From Lachnospiraceae bacterium (lineage in GTDB: Bacteria; Bacillota; Clostridia; Lachnospirales; Lachnospiraceae), in assembly GCA_017938145.1 (NCBI GenBank), contig JAGBCB010000006.1:1-53609 (forward strand): DNA of 53,609 bases, in the 5' to 3' direction. Below are positions 42,682 through 51,512 of this stretch, in pieces (the first letter of the stretch is position 1; every line of letters begins with the position of its first letter). The notes under the pieces were generated by a model that saw nothing but the letters and a program-made list of their open reading frames with translations, was not told where the DNA came from and did not search any database. The position numbers were made by a program, and so were the translations under genes.

Positions 42682-44073
42682 ATGGATTTAATTACAATCC
42701 GCGAGTTATACCGCAACAAAGAAAACTATTTAGACAAGAACATCACCGTTGGCGGCTGGGTACGCAGTGTCAGAGATTCCAAGACCTTTGGCTTTATCGT
42801 GCTTAACGACGGTACATTTTTTGAGACATTACAGATTGTTTATAGTGATAATTTAAATAATTTCAATGAAATCAGCAAGTTAAACGTAGGCTCCGCTATT
42901 ATCGTTTCCGGTAAGTTAGTGGCTACCCCTGAGGCGAAGCAGCCTTTCGAAATTCAGGCAACAGAAGTTATCGTAGAGGGTGCGTCCACACCGGATTACC
43001 CATTACAGAAGAAGAGACACACCTTAGAGTTTTTAAGAACCATGACGCATCTTCGTCCAAGAACCAACACCTTCCAGGCAGTGTTCCGTGTACGTTCCTT
43101 AGCAGCTTATGCAATCCATAAGTTCTTCCAGGAAAGAGATTTCGTATACGTTCACACTCCACTTATCACAGGCAGTGACTGTGAAGGTGCCGGCGAAATG
43201 TTCCAGGTAACTACCATGGATTTAGCTAACGTGCCAATGACAGAGGATGGCAAGGTAGATTTCTCCCAGGACTTCTTCAACAAGCCAACGAACCTTACCG
43301 TTAGCGGTCAGTTAAACGGTGAAACCTATGCGATGGCATTCCGTAACATTTACACCTTCGGACCAACCTTCCGTGCAGAAAACTCCAACACCACACGCCA
43401 TGCGGCTGAGTTCTGGATGATTGAGCCGGAAATTGCATTTGCAGATTTAAAGGATGACATGGTACTTGCAGAGAGCATGATTAAGTACATTATCCGTTAC
43501 GTTCTTGAAAACGCTCCGGAAGAAATGAACTTCTTCAACTCCTTCGTGGATAAGGGCTTACTCGACAGATTAAACAACGTGCTTAACTCTGAGTTCGGTC
43601 ATGTAACCTATACAGAAGCTATCGAAATCTTAGAAAAGAACAACGACCAGTTCGACTACAAGGTATCCTGGGGCTGCGATCTTCAGACCGAGCATGAGCG
43701 TTACTTAACCGAGCAGGTATTCAAAAAACCTGTTTTCGTTACCGATTATCCAAAGGATATCAAGGCCTTCTACATGAAGTTAAATGAGGATGGCAAGACC
43801 GTTGCCGCTATGGACTGCTTAGTTCCTGGTATCGGTGAAATCATCGGCGGCAGCCAGAGAGAAGACGATTACGAAAAGCTCACCAAGAGAATGGAAGAGC
43901 TTGGCTTAAAGGCAGAAGATTACGACTTCTATCTTGACCTTAGAAAGTACGGTTCTGCAAGACATGCAGGCTTTGGCTTAGGCTTTGAGCGTTGCGTAAT
44001 GTACCTTACCGGTATGGGCAACATCAGAGACGTTATTCCGTTCCCAAGAACTGTTAACAACTGCGATTTATAA
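42682..44073 (+). CDS. asnS: Asparaginyl-tRNA synthetase
   Basis: 463 aa class IIb aminoacyl-tRNA synthetase. The OB-fold anticodon domain covers residues 1-115 ([17 protein letters not shown]). Motif 2 follows at [20 protein letters not shown], and motif 3 is [15 protein letters not shown] near the C-terminus. TRHAAEF and the Asn-type residues set it apart from AspS. ATG 42682 is the family start with GGACGGGAG ahead; ATG 42661 overlaps that site. Its last codons fall inside a long palindrome (44058-44308). Confidence 0.96.
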   Translation: MDLITIRELYRNKENYLDKNITVGGWVRSVRDSKTFGFIVLNDGTFFETLQIVYSDNLNNFNEISKLNVGSAIIVSGKLVATPEAKQPFEIQATEVIVEGASTPDYPLQKKRHTLEFLRTMTHLRPRTNTFQAVFRVRSLAAYAIHKFFQERDFVYVHTPLITGSDCEGAGEMFQVTTMDLANVPMTEDGKVDFSQDFFNKPTNLTVSGQLNGETYAMAFRNIYTFGPTFRAENSNTTRHAAEFWMIEPEIAFADLKDDMVLAESMIKYIIRYVLENAPEEMNFFNSFVDKGLLDRLNNVLNSEFGHVTYTEAIEILEKNNDQFDYKVSWGCDLQTEHERYLTEQVFKKPVFVTDYPKDIKAFYMKLNEDGKTVAAMDCLVPGIGEIIGGSQREDDYEKLTKRMEELGLKAEDYDFYLDLRKYGSARHAGFGLGFERCVMYLTGMGNIRDVIPFPRTVNNCDL

Positions 44074-44308
44074 TAACAACTTATTTTAAAAGAGGCTATT
44101 GTTAAACGGATTTTTGAGGCTGCATTATCCGTGTCTGCCTGCCTCCTCCGACAGCCGTTCATCCGGGCTGGAACAAACGAAAAGCATGTTTGTCCATCCT
44201 GTTTGAACATCTGTCGGCTGAGAGGTCAGACACTAGGATAATGTAGTCCTCAAAAATCAGATGTTTAACAATAGCCTCTTTTGTGTAGGTTGTTATAAGC
44301 CGCAGTTG
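44058..44308. repeat. Near-perfect 250-bp palindrome spanning the asnS stop codon
   Basis: CAACTGCG at 44058-44065 pairs with CGCAGTTG at 44301-44308. Inside, AAAAGAGGCTATTGTTAAAC (from 44089) pairs with its exact inverse ending near 44283, then ATTTTTGAGG, CATTATCC, GTGTCTG, CGACAG, GTTCA and ACAAAC pair in order down to an apex near 44183. Arms are about 125 bp and look roughly 80-85% matched with small bulges. The left arm includes the last codons of asnS. It lies between convergent genes, so it may terminate both, but it is far longer than a terminator. No gene is seen in 44074-44335. Confidence 0.85.
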
Positions 44309-44335
44309 AAATAGTTCTTGGGAGCGGAAGTAACG

Positions 44336-45493
44336 TTATAAGGAAAAGATGGTTTGTATCTTATTTTGTGTAGCATTTACACTTCCCTGAATCATTGGGG
44401 TATTTCCGCCGCATTTTGCGCCTAATTCGGTTCTGAGAATTTGGGCTAATTCTTTGCAGTCTTTACTTTTACTTCCCACAATAAAGGAATAGCCGGTTTC
44501 TTCATCGCCGGAGAATACGCCGCAGTAACCGGTGTAGTTTTCTGCCAGCTGATTTACGGTATTGCGGATGGCGATGGTATCCATCTTGTCTACAAAGAGA
44601 ATTGCATTTTCGCATTCGGAAGGAGCAGGCAGAGTAGAAACACGGAAGTTTAAAAGCTGGGCCTGCAGGGTATTGATGCGTTCCTGCTGGCGGAGCATAT
44701 CTTCTTTTAATTTAAGCACGGCATCTGCAATTAAATCCTGCTTGGCGGAAAGTGCTACGGAAATTGCGGTAACGCTGTCCTGCTTTTTGTTATAGTCAGC
44801 AAGAGCTCTGGCTCCGCAGAGAATGTTTAAGCGGACGCCGCCACGGTGGCTCTGGCAGTTTGTTATTTTAATCATGCCGATTTCACCGGTATGTGCCACA
44901 TGCGGGGCACAGCAGGCGCAAACATCCACGCCAGGGATGGTAACAATGCGGACCTGCCCCTCAATTTCGATTTTGCTGCGGTAGGAAAGAGCTGCCAGTT
45001 CTTCTTTGGAAGGATAGGAAATTTCTACCGGAAGATTCTGATAAATTATTTCGTTAGCCTTAAGTTCGATTTCTTTCAATTGCTCCGGAGTCAGCTCGCC
45101 GTTAAAATCTAAGGTAACTTCATTGTTGCTTAAATGAAATCCTACGTTATTGTAACCAAAACGGTTATGCACCAGCCCGGAAACAATATGCTCGCCGGAG
45201 TGTTGTTGCATAAAGTCGAAGCGCTGCTCCCCGTCCACGTGACCGGTAACGGTAGTGCCCGGTTCCAGTGGCTGTTCCAGATAGTGATAAATCAAATCAT
45301 CCTTAATCTGTACGTCTAAAACAGGCAGCTCATTTAAGGTGCCTTTGTCTGCTGACTGGCCTCCTTCTTCCGGAAAAAAAGCGGTGGCGTCAAGTAAAAT
45401 ACGGTATTGCTTGCCGTCTTCCATAGCTTCGCAGGAAACTACGGTGGCGGTAAAATCGGTGAGGTTGATGTTTTCGTAAAATAGTTTTCGCAT
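44336..45493 (-). CDS. AlaX-type alanyl-tRNA editing protein with DHHA1 domain
   Basis: 385 aa. It corresponds to the editing and C-terminal parts of AlaRS without the catalytic core. Zinc-binding His98 and His102 (HSGEH) and Cys194/His198 (CCAPH) form the deacylase site that clears Ser or Gly wrongly attached to tRNA-Ala. FFPEEGGQ is the typical AlaX N-terminal motif. A coiled coil at about 255-290 leads to a DHHA1 domain ending NTPMIQGSVN. The length suits long AlaX forms. It is convergent with asnS across the palindrome. Confidence 0.9.
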   Translation of the reverse strand: MRKLFYENINLTDFTATVVSCEAMEDGKQYRILLDATAFFPEEGGQSADKGTLNELPVLDVQIKDDLIYHYLEQPLEPGTTVTGHVDGEQRFDFMQQHSGEHIVSGLVHNRFGYNNVGFHLSNNEVTLDFNGELTPEQLKEIELKANEIIYQNLPVEISYPSKEELAALSYRSKIEIEGQVRIVTIPGVDVCACCAPHVAHTGEIGMIKITNCQSHRGGVRLNILCGARALADYNKKQDSVTAISVALSAKQDLIADAVLKLKEDMLRQQERINTLQAQLLNFRVSTLPAPSECENAILFVDKMDTIAIRNTVNQLAENYTGYCGVFSGDEETGYSFIVGSKSKDCKELAQILRTELGAKCGGNTPMIQGSVNATQNKIQTIFSL

Positions 45494-45522
45494 AGTGGAA
45501 ATCCAGTCCTTTGTTATTATAG

Positions 45523-46038
45523 TCAGTTCTTTTTAAACAACACATTCCTTATCGGCATCAATGCTGTCATCAGCATCAGTCCAAGTACTCCGCAGGAAAT
45601 GATTTCGCCGATTCCTACCGTAACAACTAAATACCAATAAGCGTCGCTCAGACCGTAAGCGGTTTTCAACACCCACGGTACAATAAAGGCGTTTGCTAAT
45701 ATCGGCGGAACAGCAACCAGATATTTCATCCAACCCACCTTTTTTGCGGCTTTGCCGATAAGGCGGGATCCTACAGCCCCGGCCAGGGTTGCCAGTGTAC
45801 CGAAAATCACGTCTAAAACAGCGGCGCCGGACAATAAATTAAACAGAAGACATCCGATGGTAAGTCCCGGTATGGCGGCTGGGGTAAAGTAGGGGAGGAT
45901 GGTAAGTGCCTCAGAGACACGGACCTGAATGGCGCCGGAATCCAAGCCCAAAAGGCGGACGGCGAAGCTTAGGACGACATAGAGTGCCGCAATCATGGCA
46001 GCGGTCACCAGTGACATGATGTTAGAATTTCTTTTCAT
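45523..46038 (-). CDS. queT: QueT-family queuosine precursor transporter (ECF S component)
   Basis: 171 aa with about five to six membrane helices (MSLVTAAMIAALYVVLSFAV, GLTIGCLLFNLLSG, IGEIISCGVLGLMLM). QVRVSEALTILPYFTPAAIPGL is the QueT signature. The family imports queuine/preQ1 through the shared ECF module encoded elsewhere. A preQ1 riboswitch covers its ribosome binding site, which supports the assignment independently of the protein. Confidence 0.93.
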   Translation of the reverse strand: MKRNSNIMSLVTAAMIAALYVVLSFAVRLLGLDSGAIQVRVSEALTILPYFTPAAIPGLTIGCLLFNLLSGAAVLDVIFGTLATLAGAVGSRLIGKAAKKVGWMKYLVAVPPILANAFIVPWVLKTAYGLSDAYWYLVVTVGIGEIISCGVLGLMLMTALMPIRNVLFKKN

Positions 46039-46047
46039 TTTAAGTCT

Positions 46048-46091
46048 CTCCTTTAGTTTTGTTTTACGAGTGGAAGGTCTCGAACACTCGG
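46048..46091 (-). promoter_or_regulatory. preQ1-I riboswitch controlling queT translation
   Basis: On the minus strand CGAGTG (46090-46085) pairs with CACTCG (46072-46067) as P1. The loop contains TTCGAGACCTTC, and the A-rich tail TAAAACAAAACTAAAGGAG follows. CCTT in the loop can pair with AAGG of the tail to make the H-type pseudoknot, which buries the AAGGAG ribosome site, so ligand should shut off translation. The aptamer is 40-45 nt, as is usual for type I. Confidence 0.8.
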
Positions 46092-46138
46092 TTAACCCTT
46101 TAATTAGACCTTGTTTTTATGGGCTTTTAACGGTATGG

Positions 46139-46167
46139 AGTATAGCATGGAAATAAGAAAATGACAA
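46139..46167 (-). promoter_or_regulatory. Sigma-A promoter of queT
   Basis: Minus strand TTGTCA (46167-46162), 17 bp, TATACT (46144-46139), about 45 bases before the preQ1 aptamer. The rest of the 300-bp gap (46168-46290) shows nothing I can name. Confidence 0.7.
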
Positions 46168-46294
46168 GGATTTTGTTGTAATTAATTTTGATGTAGTCTA
46201 TAATAATGGTATTCTTATTTATTTTATATTTCAGAGTATGTTTCTGAAAAATTTCAAGAGTCAGCAAGAGCGCTGAGATTATCCCATAACCATA

Positions 46295-46323
46295 TTTACA
46301 TACGTATAAATACGTGTTATACT
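46295..46323 (+). promoter_or_regulatory. hicAB promoter with operator in the spacer
   Basis: TTTACA (46295-46300), 17 bp, TATACT (46318-46323). The spacer is almost filled by the palindrome ACGTATAAATACGT (46302-46315). A bound HicB dimer would block RNA polymerase, giving the autoregulation known for hicAB. Confidence 0.75.
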
Positions 46324-46342
46324 AAAGGAGGAATTAATCAGA

Positions 46343-46531
46343 ATGCCAATGACACCCAAAGAAATGGTGAAATTATTAAAGAAAAACGGTTTTAAGGTAG
46401 TTTCTCAAAATGGTTCGCATATTAAGTTAAAAAATAATGCGACAGGAAAGCAGACCATAGTACCATATCATGCCAAAGAATTAAAGTATGGTCTGGAACA
46501 AGAAATTTTAAAGCAGGCAGGTCTTAAATAG
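46343..46531 (+). CDS. hicA: HicA toxin (mRNA interferase)
   Basis: 62 aa, dsRBD-like fold. PMTPKEMVKLLKKNGFKVVS is the family start, and NGSHIKLKN contains the catalytic His26. It cleaves mRNA when free of HicB. AAAGGAGG precedes the ATG by 11 bases. hicB starts 12 bp after its stop. Confidence 0.93.
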   Translation: MPMTPKEMVKLLKKNGFKVVSQNGSHIKLKNNATGKQTIVPYHAKELKYGLEQEILKQAGLK

Positions 46532-46543
46532 AAAGGAGAACGC

Positions 46544-46939
46544 ATGGGAAAATTATTTTATCCGGCAGTATTTCATGAAGCAGAAGAAGGCGGGTACTGG
46601 ATTACATTTCCTGATTTTCCGGGATGTTTTTCCCAAGGGGAAACTATGGAGGAAGCATATGAAATGGCGATAGATGCACTGGGACTATGTATTTCTGACA
46701 TAGAAAAAGATAAAAATTCGCTTCCTGTTCCAACAACGCCAATAGATATTCCGTTGGAAAATAAAGAGGCAGTAGTTATTATTGAATTTGATGTAGATGC
46801 TTATCGGAGAAAACATAATTCCAAGGCGGTAAAGAAAACATTAACTATTCCGGAATGGTTAAATGAAGAAGCAATGGCGTTGGGCATAAACTTTTCACAA
46901 GTATTGCAAGAAGCATTGTTACAAAAGCTTCCTCATTAA
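46544..46939 (+). CDS. hicB: HicB antitoxin with C-terminal ribbon-helix-helix
   Basis: 131 aa. The N-terminal partial RNase H-like fold (FYPAVFHEAEEGGYWITFPD, FPGCFSQGETMEEA) binds and masks HicA. The C-terminus (KKTLTIPEWLNEEAMALGIN, FSQVLQEAL) is a DNA-binding ribbon-helix-helix that should recognise the palindrome in the promoter. AAAGGAG lies ahead of the ATG. Confidence 0.94.
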   Translation: MGKLFYPAVFHEAEEGGYWITFPDFPGCFSQGETMEEAYEMAIDALGLCISDIEKDKNSLPVPTTPIDIPLENKEAVVIIEFDVDAYRRKHNSKAVKKTLTIPEWLNEEAMALGINFSQVLQEALLQKLPH

Positions 46940-46977
46940 ACAACGGAATGTCAAATTATTAATCCAACTGTATAACC

Positions 46978-47031
46978 CCTCCCAACCATGGAAATAATAA
47001 CCATAACAATATTTTATTTCCAAATGGGAGG
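46978..47031 (+). promoter_or_regulatory. Hairpin that can cover the ribosome site of the next gene
   Basis: CCTCCCAaccATGGAAATAA (46978-46997) pairs with TTATTTCCAaaTGGGAGG (47014-47031). The 3' arm is the GGGAGG ribosome binding site of the gene starting at 47037, so the folded leader would limit its translation. It could also act as a weak terminator for hicAB, but no T run follows. Confidence 0.6.
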
Positions 47032-47036
47032 ACAAG

Positions 47037-47849
47037 ATGGAACAGATTAAATTATCATTAAAGAAAATCAATTTTACCAAATGGAGACTTCTGTGGATAC
47101 TAATTGCCGCGGCCTGGCTCTTTGTGTTTTTAAAGCTTCTGGTGGGAGCAATTTTTGAAAAAAACACAAGCCTGGTGGCGGCTTTTTCCGTGACAAATCC
47201 GCAGGAAATCAGCGCTTGTGTAGAGGTGACGGCAAAGTATCCGTTGGGGGATTTAAGTGATAAAAACAAGAAGCTGGTTCTTAAGGAGGTAGCAGATGCC
47301 ATCGGTCTTACTATAGATGCAGAACCGAAAACATCAGAGTCGGAAACAAGACAGGAGATTTCCTTTTTCAAGGATGCCCTGGCAGCAGATACGGAGATAA
47401 AGGTGATTACCTTGTATAAGGACAACGTCATCGGCACCGGCGAACAGGAGGCGGAAATACCTGTCACTTACCTCTATGCTAAAATTTCTTTAAATCAATC
47501 CTTAGATACGGTGCTGGCTTATAAAACTTTACTGGAGGAAACCTTTGAGGAGCTTTCCTGCACCGAAATTTCCACGACCATTCAGTTAGTGGGAGATTAT
47601 GCAGGATATCTGCCGTTGGAACGCCGGAATGAAATTACAGAGGATATTCTGGATGCACTTGGTGCAGAAGTAGTGTATGAATACCGGGAGCACGAGCTAT
47701 ACACGGTTTACGCTTATACTGCGGGTTTGGACAATTATATTACGGTGGATAACAAGAAAATAAATGTCCACATTGCCATGAGTCAGAATGAGGAACATTA
47801 CCGTACGGTTTTATATCTGGCATCCCCGATTCTTCCTGATACCTGGTAG
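47037..47849 (+). CDS. Membrane-anchored YwmB-like protein
   Basis: 270 aa. An N-terminal membrane segment (about residues 17-38) is followed by an extracytoplasmic alpha/beta region with a repeated half (ISLNQSLDTVLAYKTLLEET; VGDYAGYLPLERRNEITEDI) as in the YwmB/TATA-binding-like family (PF08680). GDYAGYLPLERRNEI is the strongest family-like block. YwmB is a poorly characterised protein found in spore-forming Firmicutes. The name is moderately supported and the function unknown. Confidence 0.7.
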   Translation: MEQIKLSLKKINFTKWRLLWILIAAAWLFVFLKLLVGAIFEKNTSLVAAFSVTNPQEISACVEVTAKYPLGDLSDKNKKLVLKEVADAIGLTIDAEPKTSESETRQEISFFKDALAADTEIKVITLYKDNVIGTGEQEAEIPVTYLYAKISLNQSLDTVLAYKTLLEETFEELSCTEISTTIQLVGDYAGYLPLERRNEITEDILDALGAEVVYEYREHELYTVYAYTAGLDNYITVDNKKINVHIAMSQNEEHYRTVLYLASPILPDTW

Positions 47850-47949
47850 TGATTTCACGAAGATTTCATGGAAAAACAGTTGTAGTTTTTGGAAAAATGC
47901 GATACCATATACAGTGAGGTAATTTGTTTTGAAAGGACTATAAGAATAC

Positions 47950-50472
47950 ATGAAATATACAATCCGGATTTTGGTTTTGCTGGGCATTTTCATCGGCTCT
48001 ATTTACTTTTTCGGGAGCAATATGGATGAAGCAATGTTTGGTACCATAAAAACAGCAGAAATGACGGAGGCGGAGCTTCCTACCATAGAATTGAAAAGTG
48101 ATGGTGTAACGGTAAATAAGCTATACGGCTACACCTCTGCCATTGACACCTTTTCCATCAGGGAAAATCTGGTGGCGGTAGAGCAGTCCCAAACAGTGGA
48201 ACTTTTGATTGATGAAAACAAAACTGATGTGCGCAAGCTCCATTATGAGGTGCTGGATGTAACTACCCGGGAAGAAATTGCGGAGGATACCATCAATGCC
48301 TTCGATAAGGAGGAAGATGTAAAAAAAGCCCGTATCAAGGTGGAAAATAAGATGGTATCCGGCAGGGAATATGCAGTAGAGGTTATGCTGGTAGATTCTG
48401 AGAGCCGTCGTATTTATTATTACTTCCGCATGAAGTTTTACGAGAATAGTGAGTTTGCCGAAAAGGTGGAATTTATTCAAAATATTTCGGATTGGGCGTT
48501 GGATAAGAATCATAATGCGGTAATTCCGTATTTGGAAAGTACGTATCGCGGTGAGGGTTCCACCTATGCCCATGTGGATATTAAGGACAGCTTCTATATG
48601 GTGTGCTGGGGCAACCTAAATCCGACGAGGTTAACAAAACCGATACTGACTATTTCTGAAATTTATTCCAATATTGCGGTGGGCACGTTAGATTATATGG
48701 TGGAACTGGTAACCGACAGCGGAATGGAACGGTATTATGTGGAAGAAAAATTCCGTGTCATTGTGACCGGAGATTCCAAGCATTTGCTGAATTATGAACG
48801 GACCATGGAAGCGGTATTTGATGAAACCCTCGCCAGCTTATCCCAGAATCAGTTCAAATTGGGCATCACGGGAGATTCCGATGTGGAATTTTTGACCAAT
48901 TCCGATGCCAGCCAGCTTGCCTTTGTACGAAATAAAGAGTTATGGCATTATAATATGGCAGAAAACACCCTGTCCAAGGTATTTTCCTTCCGCCGGGAAA
49001 ATGAAGCAGAGGAAGGTCTGTCCTGCGACCAGTATGATATCCGCATTTTGAAGCTTTATGATGGTGGCGACATTAGTTTTATGGTGTATGGTTATATGGG
49101 CAAGGGTGAATACGAAGGTAAAACGGGAATTTTACTATACCGCTATTACCGCGGGGAAGAGCGTATTGAAGAGCAGTTGTATCTGCCGGTAGGCGAGAGC
49201 TACCAGAAAATCAAGGAAGAGCTGGGTAGCTTCAGCTACATGAATGAGTACGACGTATTTTTCTTCATGGCATACAATACCATGTATTCCTATAACCTGA
49301 TTACAAAGGCTCTGACTGTTATTTCAGATAATGCAGTGGCAGATTCCGTGGCATTTTTCCACGACAGCGGATATGTGGCCTGGCAGGAAGAAGGCTACAC
49401 CGAAGTAAAACTGTTACGATTAGAGAGCGGTGAGAGAAAGCTTCTTACGGCGGGCGATGGCGAATTTATCCGGGTTCTCGGTAAAATAAACGAAAACATT
49501 ATCTGCGGCTACGGCAGGCTTTCCGACTGCATGATGATGGGGGACGGATCCCTTTTGTATCCGGCTTACGAAGTAAAGATTTTAGATGTTTCCCTGGAAG
49601 CAAAGAAGTCCTATCAAAAAGAAGGCTATTATGTTGCAGATGCAGAAATTACAACCAATTCCATCCGTCTGCGCCGGGTAGCGAAAAATGACCGGGGAGT
49701 TTATGAAGAGGCAGAGGACGATTATATTTTAAACAGCATGGAAGTACAAAAGCGTCCGGTAACCTTAGATAAGCGTATTACGGAAAAGATGCTGGCGGAG
49801 TATTATATTGATTTGCCGTCCACCTATGTAATGAAAGAAATTCCGGTAAAAGAAACGGTGCCGTATACACTGATTTCCGAAGACACAACAGTGCGTATTT
49901 CTTCGTTAGAGAACGAAGCGGAGGAATATATGGTATATTCCTTTGGTTCCATTGTATCCATCGGAGAGTCCTGCGCAGCGGCTGTACAGCTGGCAGACCG
50001 GGCAGATGTGGTCGGTACGGTTATTAACGAAAATGGAATTGTTATCTGGGAGCGCGGCGTTAAGTATGCGGCTTCCGGTTTAAAGGAACTGGAAGGAAGT
50101 TCTATCAAAAACAGTGGGTTAACCAGCCGTCAGGAGGCAGTGCGGATGATGGCTGCTTATCTGAATACAGAAGCTGACGTGACAGGCTTTGGAGAGACTC
50201 ATAGTGTGAAAGAGTTTTTAGAACAGGCCACAGGCCGCCGGATGCTTTCCCTTACCGGTGCCACCTTGGATGAAGTATTGTACTTTGTATTCCGCGGAGC
50301 TCCGGTATACGCCATGAAAGGCCGTACCGAGGCGGTGGTGATTACTGCTTACAGCGCAAGCAGTGTAACGGTTTATGAGCCTTCCACAGGAAAATACAAA
50401 AATTATTCCCTGCGGGATGCGGAAAAAATGTTTGAAGATGCGGGAAATATCTTTTTAAGCTATATCAAATAG
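47950..50472 (+). CDS. Large exported protein with C-terminal C39-like fold, unknown function
   Basis: 840 aa. A signal anchor lies at about residues 5-24. Residues 30-290 are beta-rich, 300-560 resemble a beta-propeller-like read-out (repeated YDGGDISF, GEYEGKTGILLYRYY), and the last about 120 residues look like a C39 peptidase-type domain (VYEPSTGKYKNYSLRDAEKM after a YAMKGRTEAVVITAYSA strand). The cysteine and histidine expected in active C39 peptidases are missing, so it would be a binding fold only. It precedes a GT2 glycosyltransferase by 24 bp and is probably cotranscribed with it. I do not recognise a named family. Confidence 0.7.
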   Translation: MKYTIRILVLLGIFIGSIYFFGSNMDEAMFGTIKTAEMTEAELPTIELKSDGVTVNKLYGYTSAIDTFSIRENLVAVEQSQTVELLIDENKTDVRKLHYEVLDVTTREEIAEDTINAFDKEEDVKKARIKVENKMVSGREYAVEVMLVDSESRRIYYYFRMKFYENSEFAEKVEFIQNISDWALDKNHNAVIPYLESTYRGEGSTYAHVDIKDSFYMVCWGNLNPTRLTKPILTISEIYSNIAVGTLDYMVELVTDSGMERYYVEEKFRVIVTGDSKHLLNYERTMEAVFDETLASLSQNQFKLGITGDSDVEFLTNSDASQLAFVRNKELWHYNMAENTLSKVFSFRRENEAEEGLSCDQYDIRILKLYDGGDISFMVYGYMGKGEYEGKTGILLYRYYRGEERIEEQLYLPVGESYQKIKEELGSFSYMNEYDVFFFMAYNTMYSYNLITKALTVISDNAVADSVAFFHDSGYVAWQEEGYTEVKLLRLESGERKLLTAGDGEFIRVLGKINENIICGYGRLSDCMMMGDGSLLYPAYEVKILDVSLEAKKSYQKEGYYVADAEITTNSIRLRRVAKNDRGVYEEAEDDYILNSMEVQKRPVTLDKRITEKMLAEYYIDLPSTYVMKEIPVKETVPYTLISEDTTVRISSLENEAEEYMVYSFGSIVSIGESCAAAVQLADRADVVGTVINENGIVIWERGVKYAASGLKELEGSSIKNSGLTSRQEAVRMMAAYLNTEADVTGFGETHSVKEFLEQATGRRMLSLTGATLDEVLYFVFRGAPVYAMKGRTEAVVITAYSASSVTVYEPSTGKYKNYSLRDAEKMFEDAGNIFLSYIK

Positions 50473-50495
50473 AAATTTATAGGAGGAGAACAAAG

Positions 50496-51512
50496 ATGAA
50501 ATTGTTATCGGTTGCCATTCCCTGCTATAATTCGGAAAATTATATGCGCCATGCGGTAGAAACCTTATTGGTTGGCGGGGAAGATGTAGAGATTATTATT
50601 GTGGATGACGGTTCTTCCGACCGTACCTATGAAATCGGTCTGGAGCTTCAGGAAGCACACCCGGGTATTGTAAAGGTGGTACACCAGGAAAATGCCGGCC
50701 ACGGCGGTGCGGTAAATACCGGTTTAAAGGAAGCCACCGGCTTGTATTTTAAAGTGGTGGACAGCGACGACTGGGTAAAGGAAGAGGCTCTTTTAGAGGC
50801 GCTGGCTACCTTAAAAGGACTGGTGGCAGACAGTGCTGCACCGGATATGTTTATCTGCAATTATGTTTACGAAAAGGTGGGTGAAAAGAAGAAAAGAGTC
50901 ATCCACTACCGGAACTGTATGCCGCAGGATTGTATTTTTACCTGGGATGATGTGTCCCATTTCCGTACCGGCCAGTTTATTCTGATGCATTCGGTAATTT
51001 ACCGTACAAAGCTTCTGAAAGATTGTGGACTGGAGCTTCCGAAGCATACTTTTTATGTGGATAACATTTATGTTTATCAGCCACTGCCGCAGGTAAAAAC
51101 CATGTATTATAAGGACTTAAATCTGTACCGGTACTTTATTGGCAGAGAAGACCAGTCCGTCAATGAAAATAACATGATGAAGCGTATCGACCAGCAGCTT
51201 CTGGTAACCAGAACCATCATTGACTTGCATGATTTAACAAAGCTGAAGTGCCGGAGCCTGCGCAGCTATATGTCCAAATATCTGATGATTATGATGACAA
51301 TCTCCTCTGTATTTTTAATTAAAATCGGTACGGAGGAAGCCCTTCAGAAAAAGGATGAGCTCTGGCAGTATCTGGAGAATAAAAATAAAAGGATGTACAG
51401 AGACATCAGCAGAACCGTGCTTGGTACATCCTCAAAAACGCAAAGCCGGCCGGGCCAGGAAGTGGTCAAGTTCGGCTATGAAATCGCAAGAAAATTATTT
51501 CAGTTTAATTAG
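50496..51512 (+). CDS. Family 2 glycosyltransferase
   Basis: 338 aa, GT-A fold. SVAIPCYNSENYMRHAVETL starts the nucleotide-binding half, IIIVDDGSSD carries the first Asp pair, NAGHGGAVNTGL binds the sugar nucleotide and VVDSDDWV is the DxD metal motif. No membrane helices are seen. The sugar and acceptor are unknown; context with the exported 840-aa protein and PAP2 suggests envelope glycan or glycolipid work. AGGAGG precedes the ATG. Confidence 0.92.
   Translation: MKLLSVAIPCYNSENYMRHAVETLLVGGEDVEIIIVDDGSSDRTYEIGLELQEAHPGIVKVVHQENAGHGGAVNTGLKEATGLYFKVVDSDDWVKEEALLEALATLKGLVADSAAPDMFICNYVYEKVGEKKKRVIHYRNCMPQDCIFTWDDVSHFRTGQFILMHSVIYRTKLLKDCGLELPKHTFYVDNIYVYQPLPQVKTMYYKDLNLYRYFIGREDQSVNENNMMKRIDQQLLVTRTIIDLHDLTKLKCRSLRSYMSKYLMIMMTISSVFLIKIGTEEALQKKDELWQYLENKNKRMYRDISRTVLGTSSKTQSRPGQEVVKFGYEIARKLFQFN

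Noticed and set aside
46039-46342. Additional small gene in the queT-hicA gap
   Set aside because: Only short frames without ribosome sites are present; promoter, riboswitch and operator account for the conserved parts.
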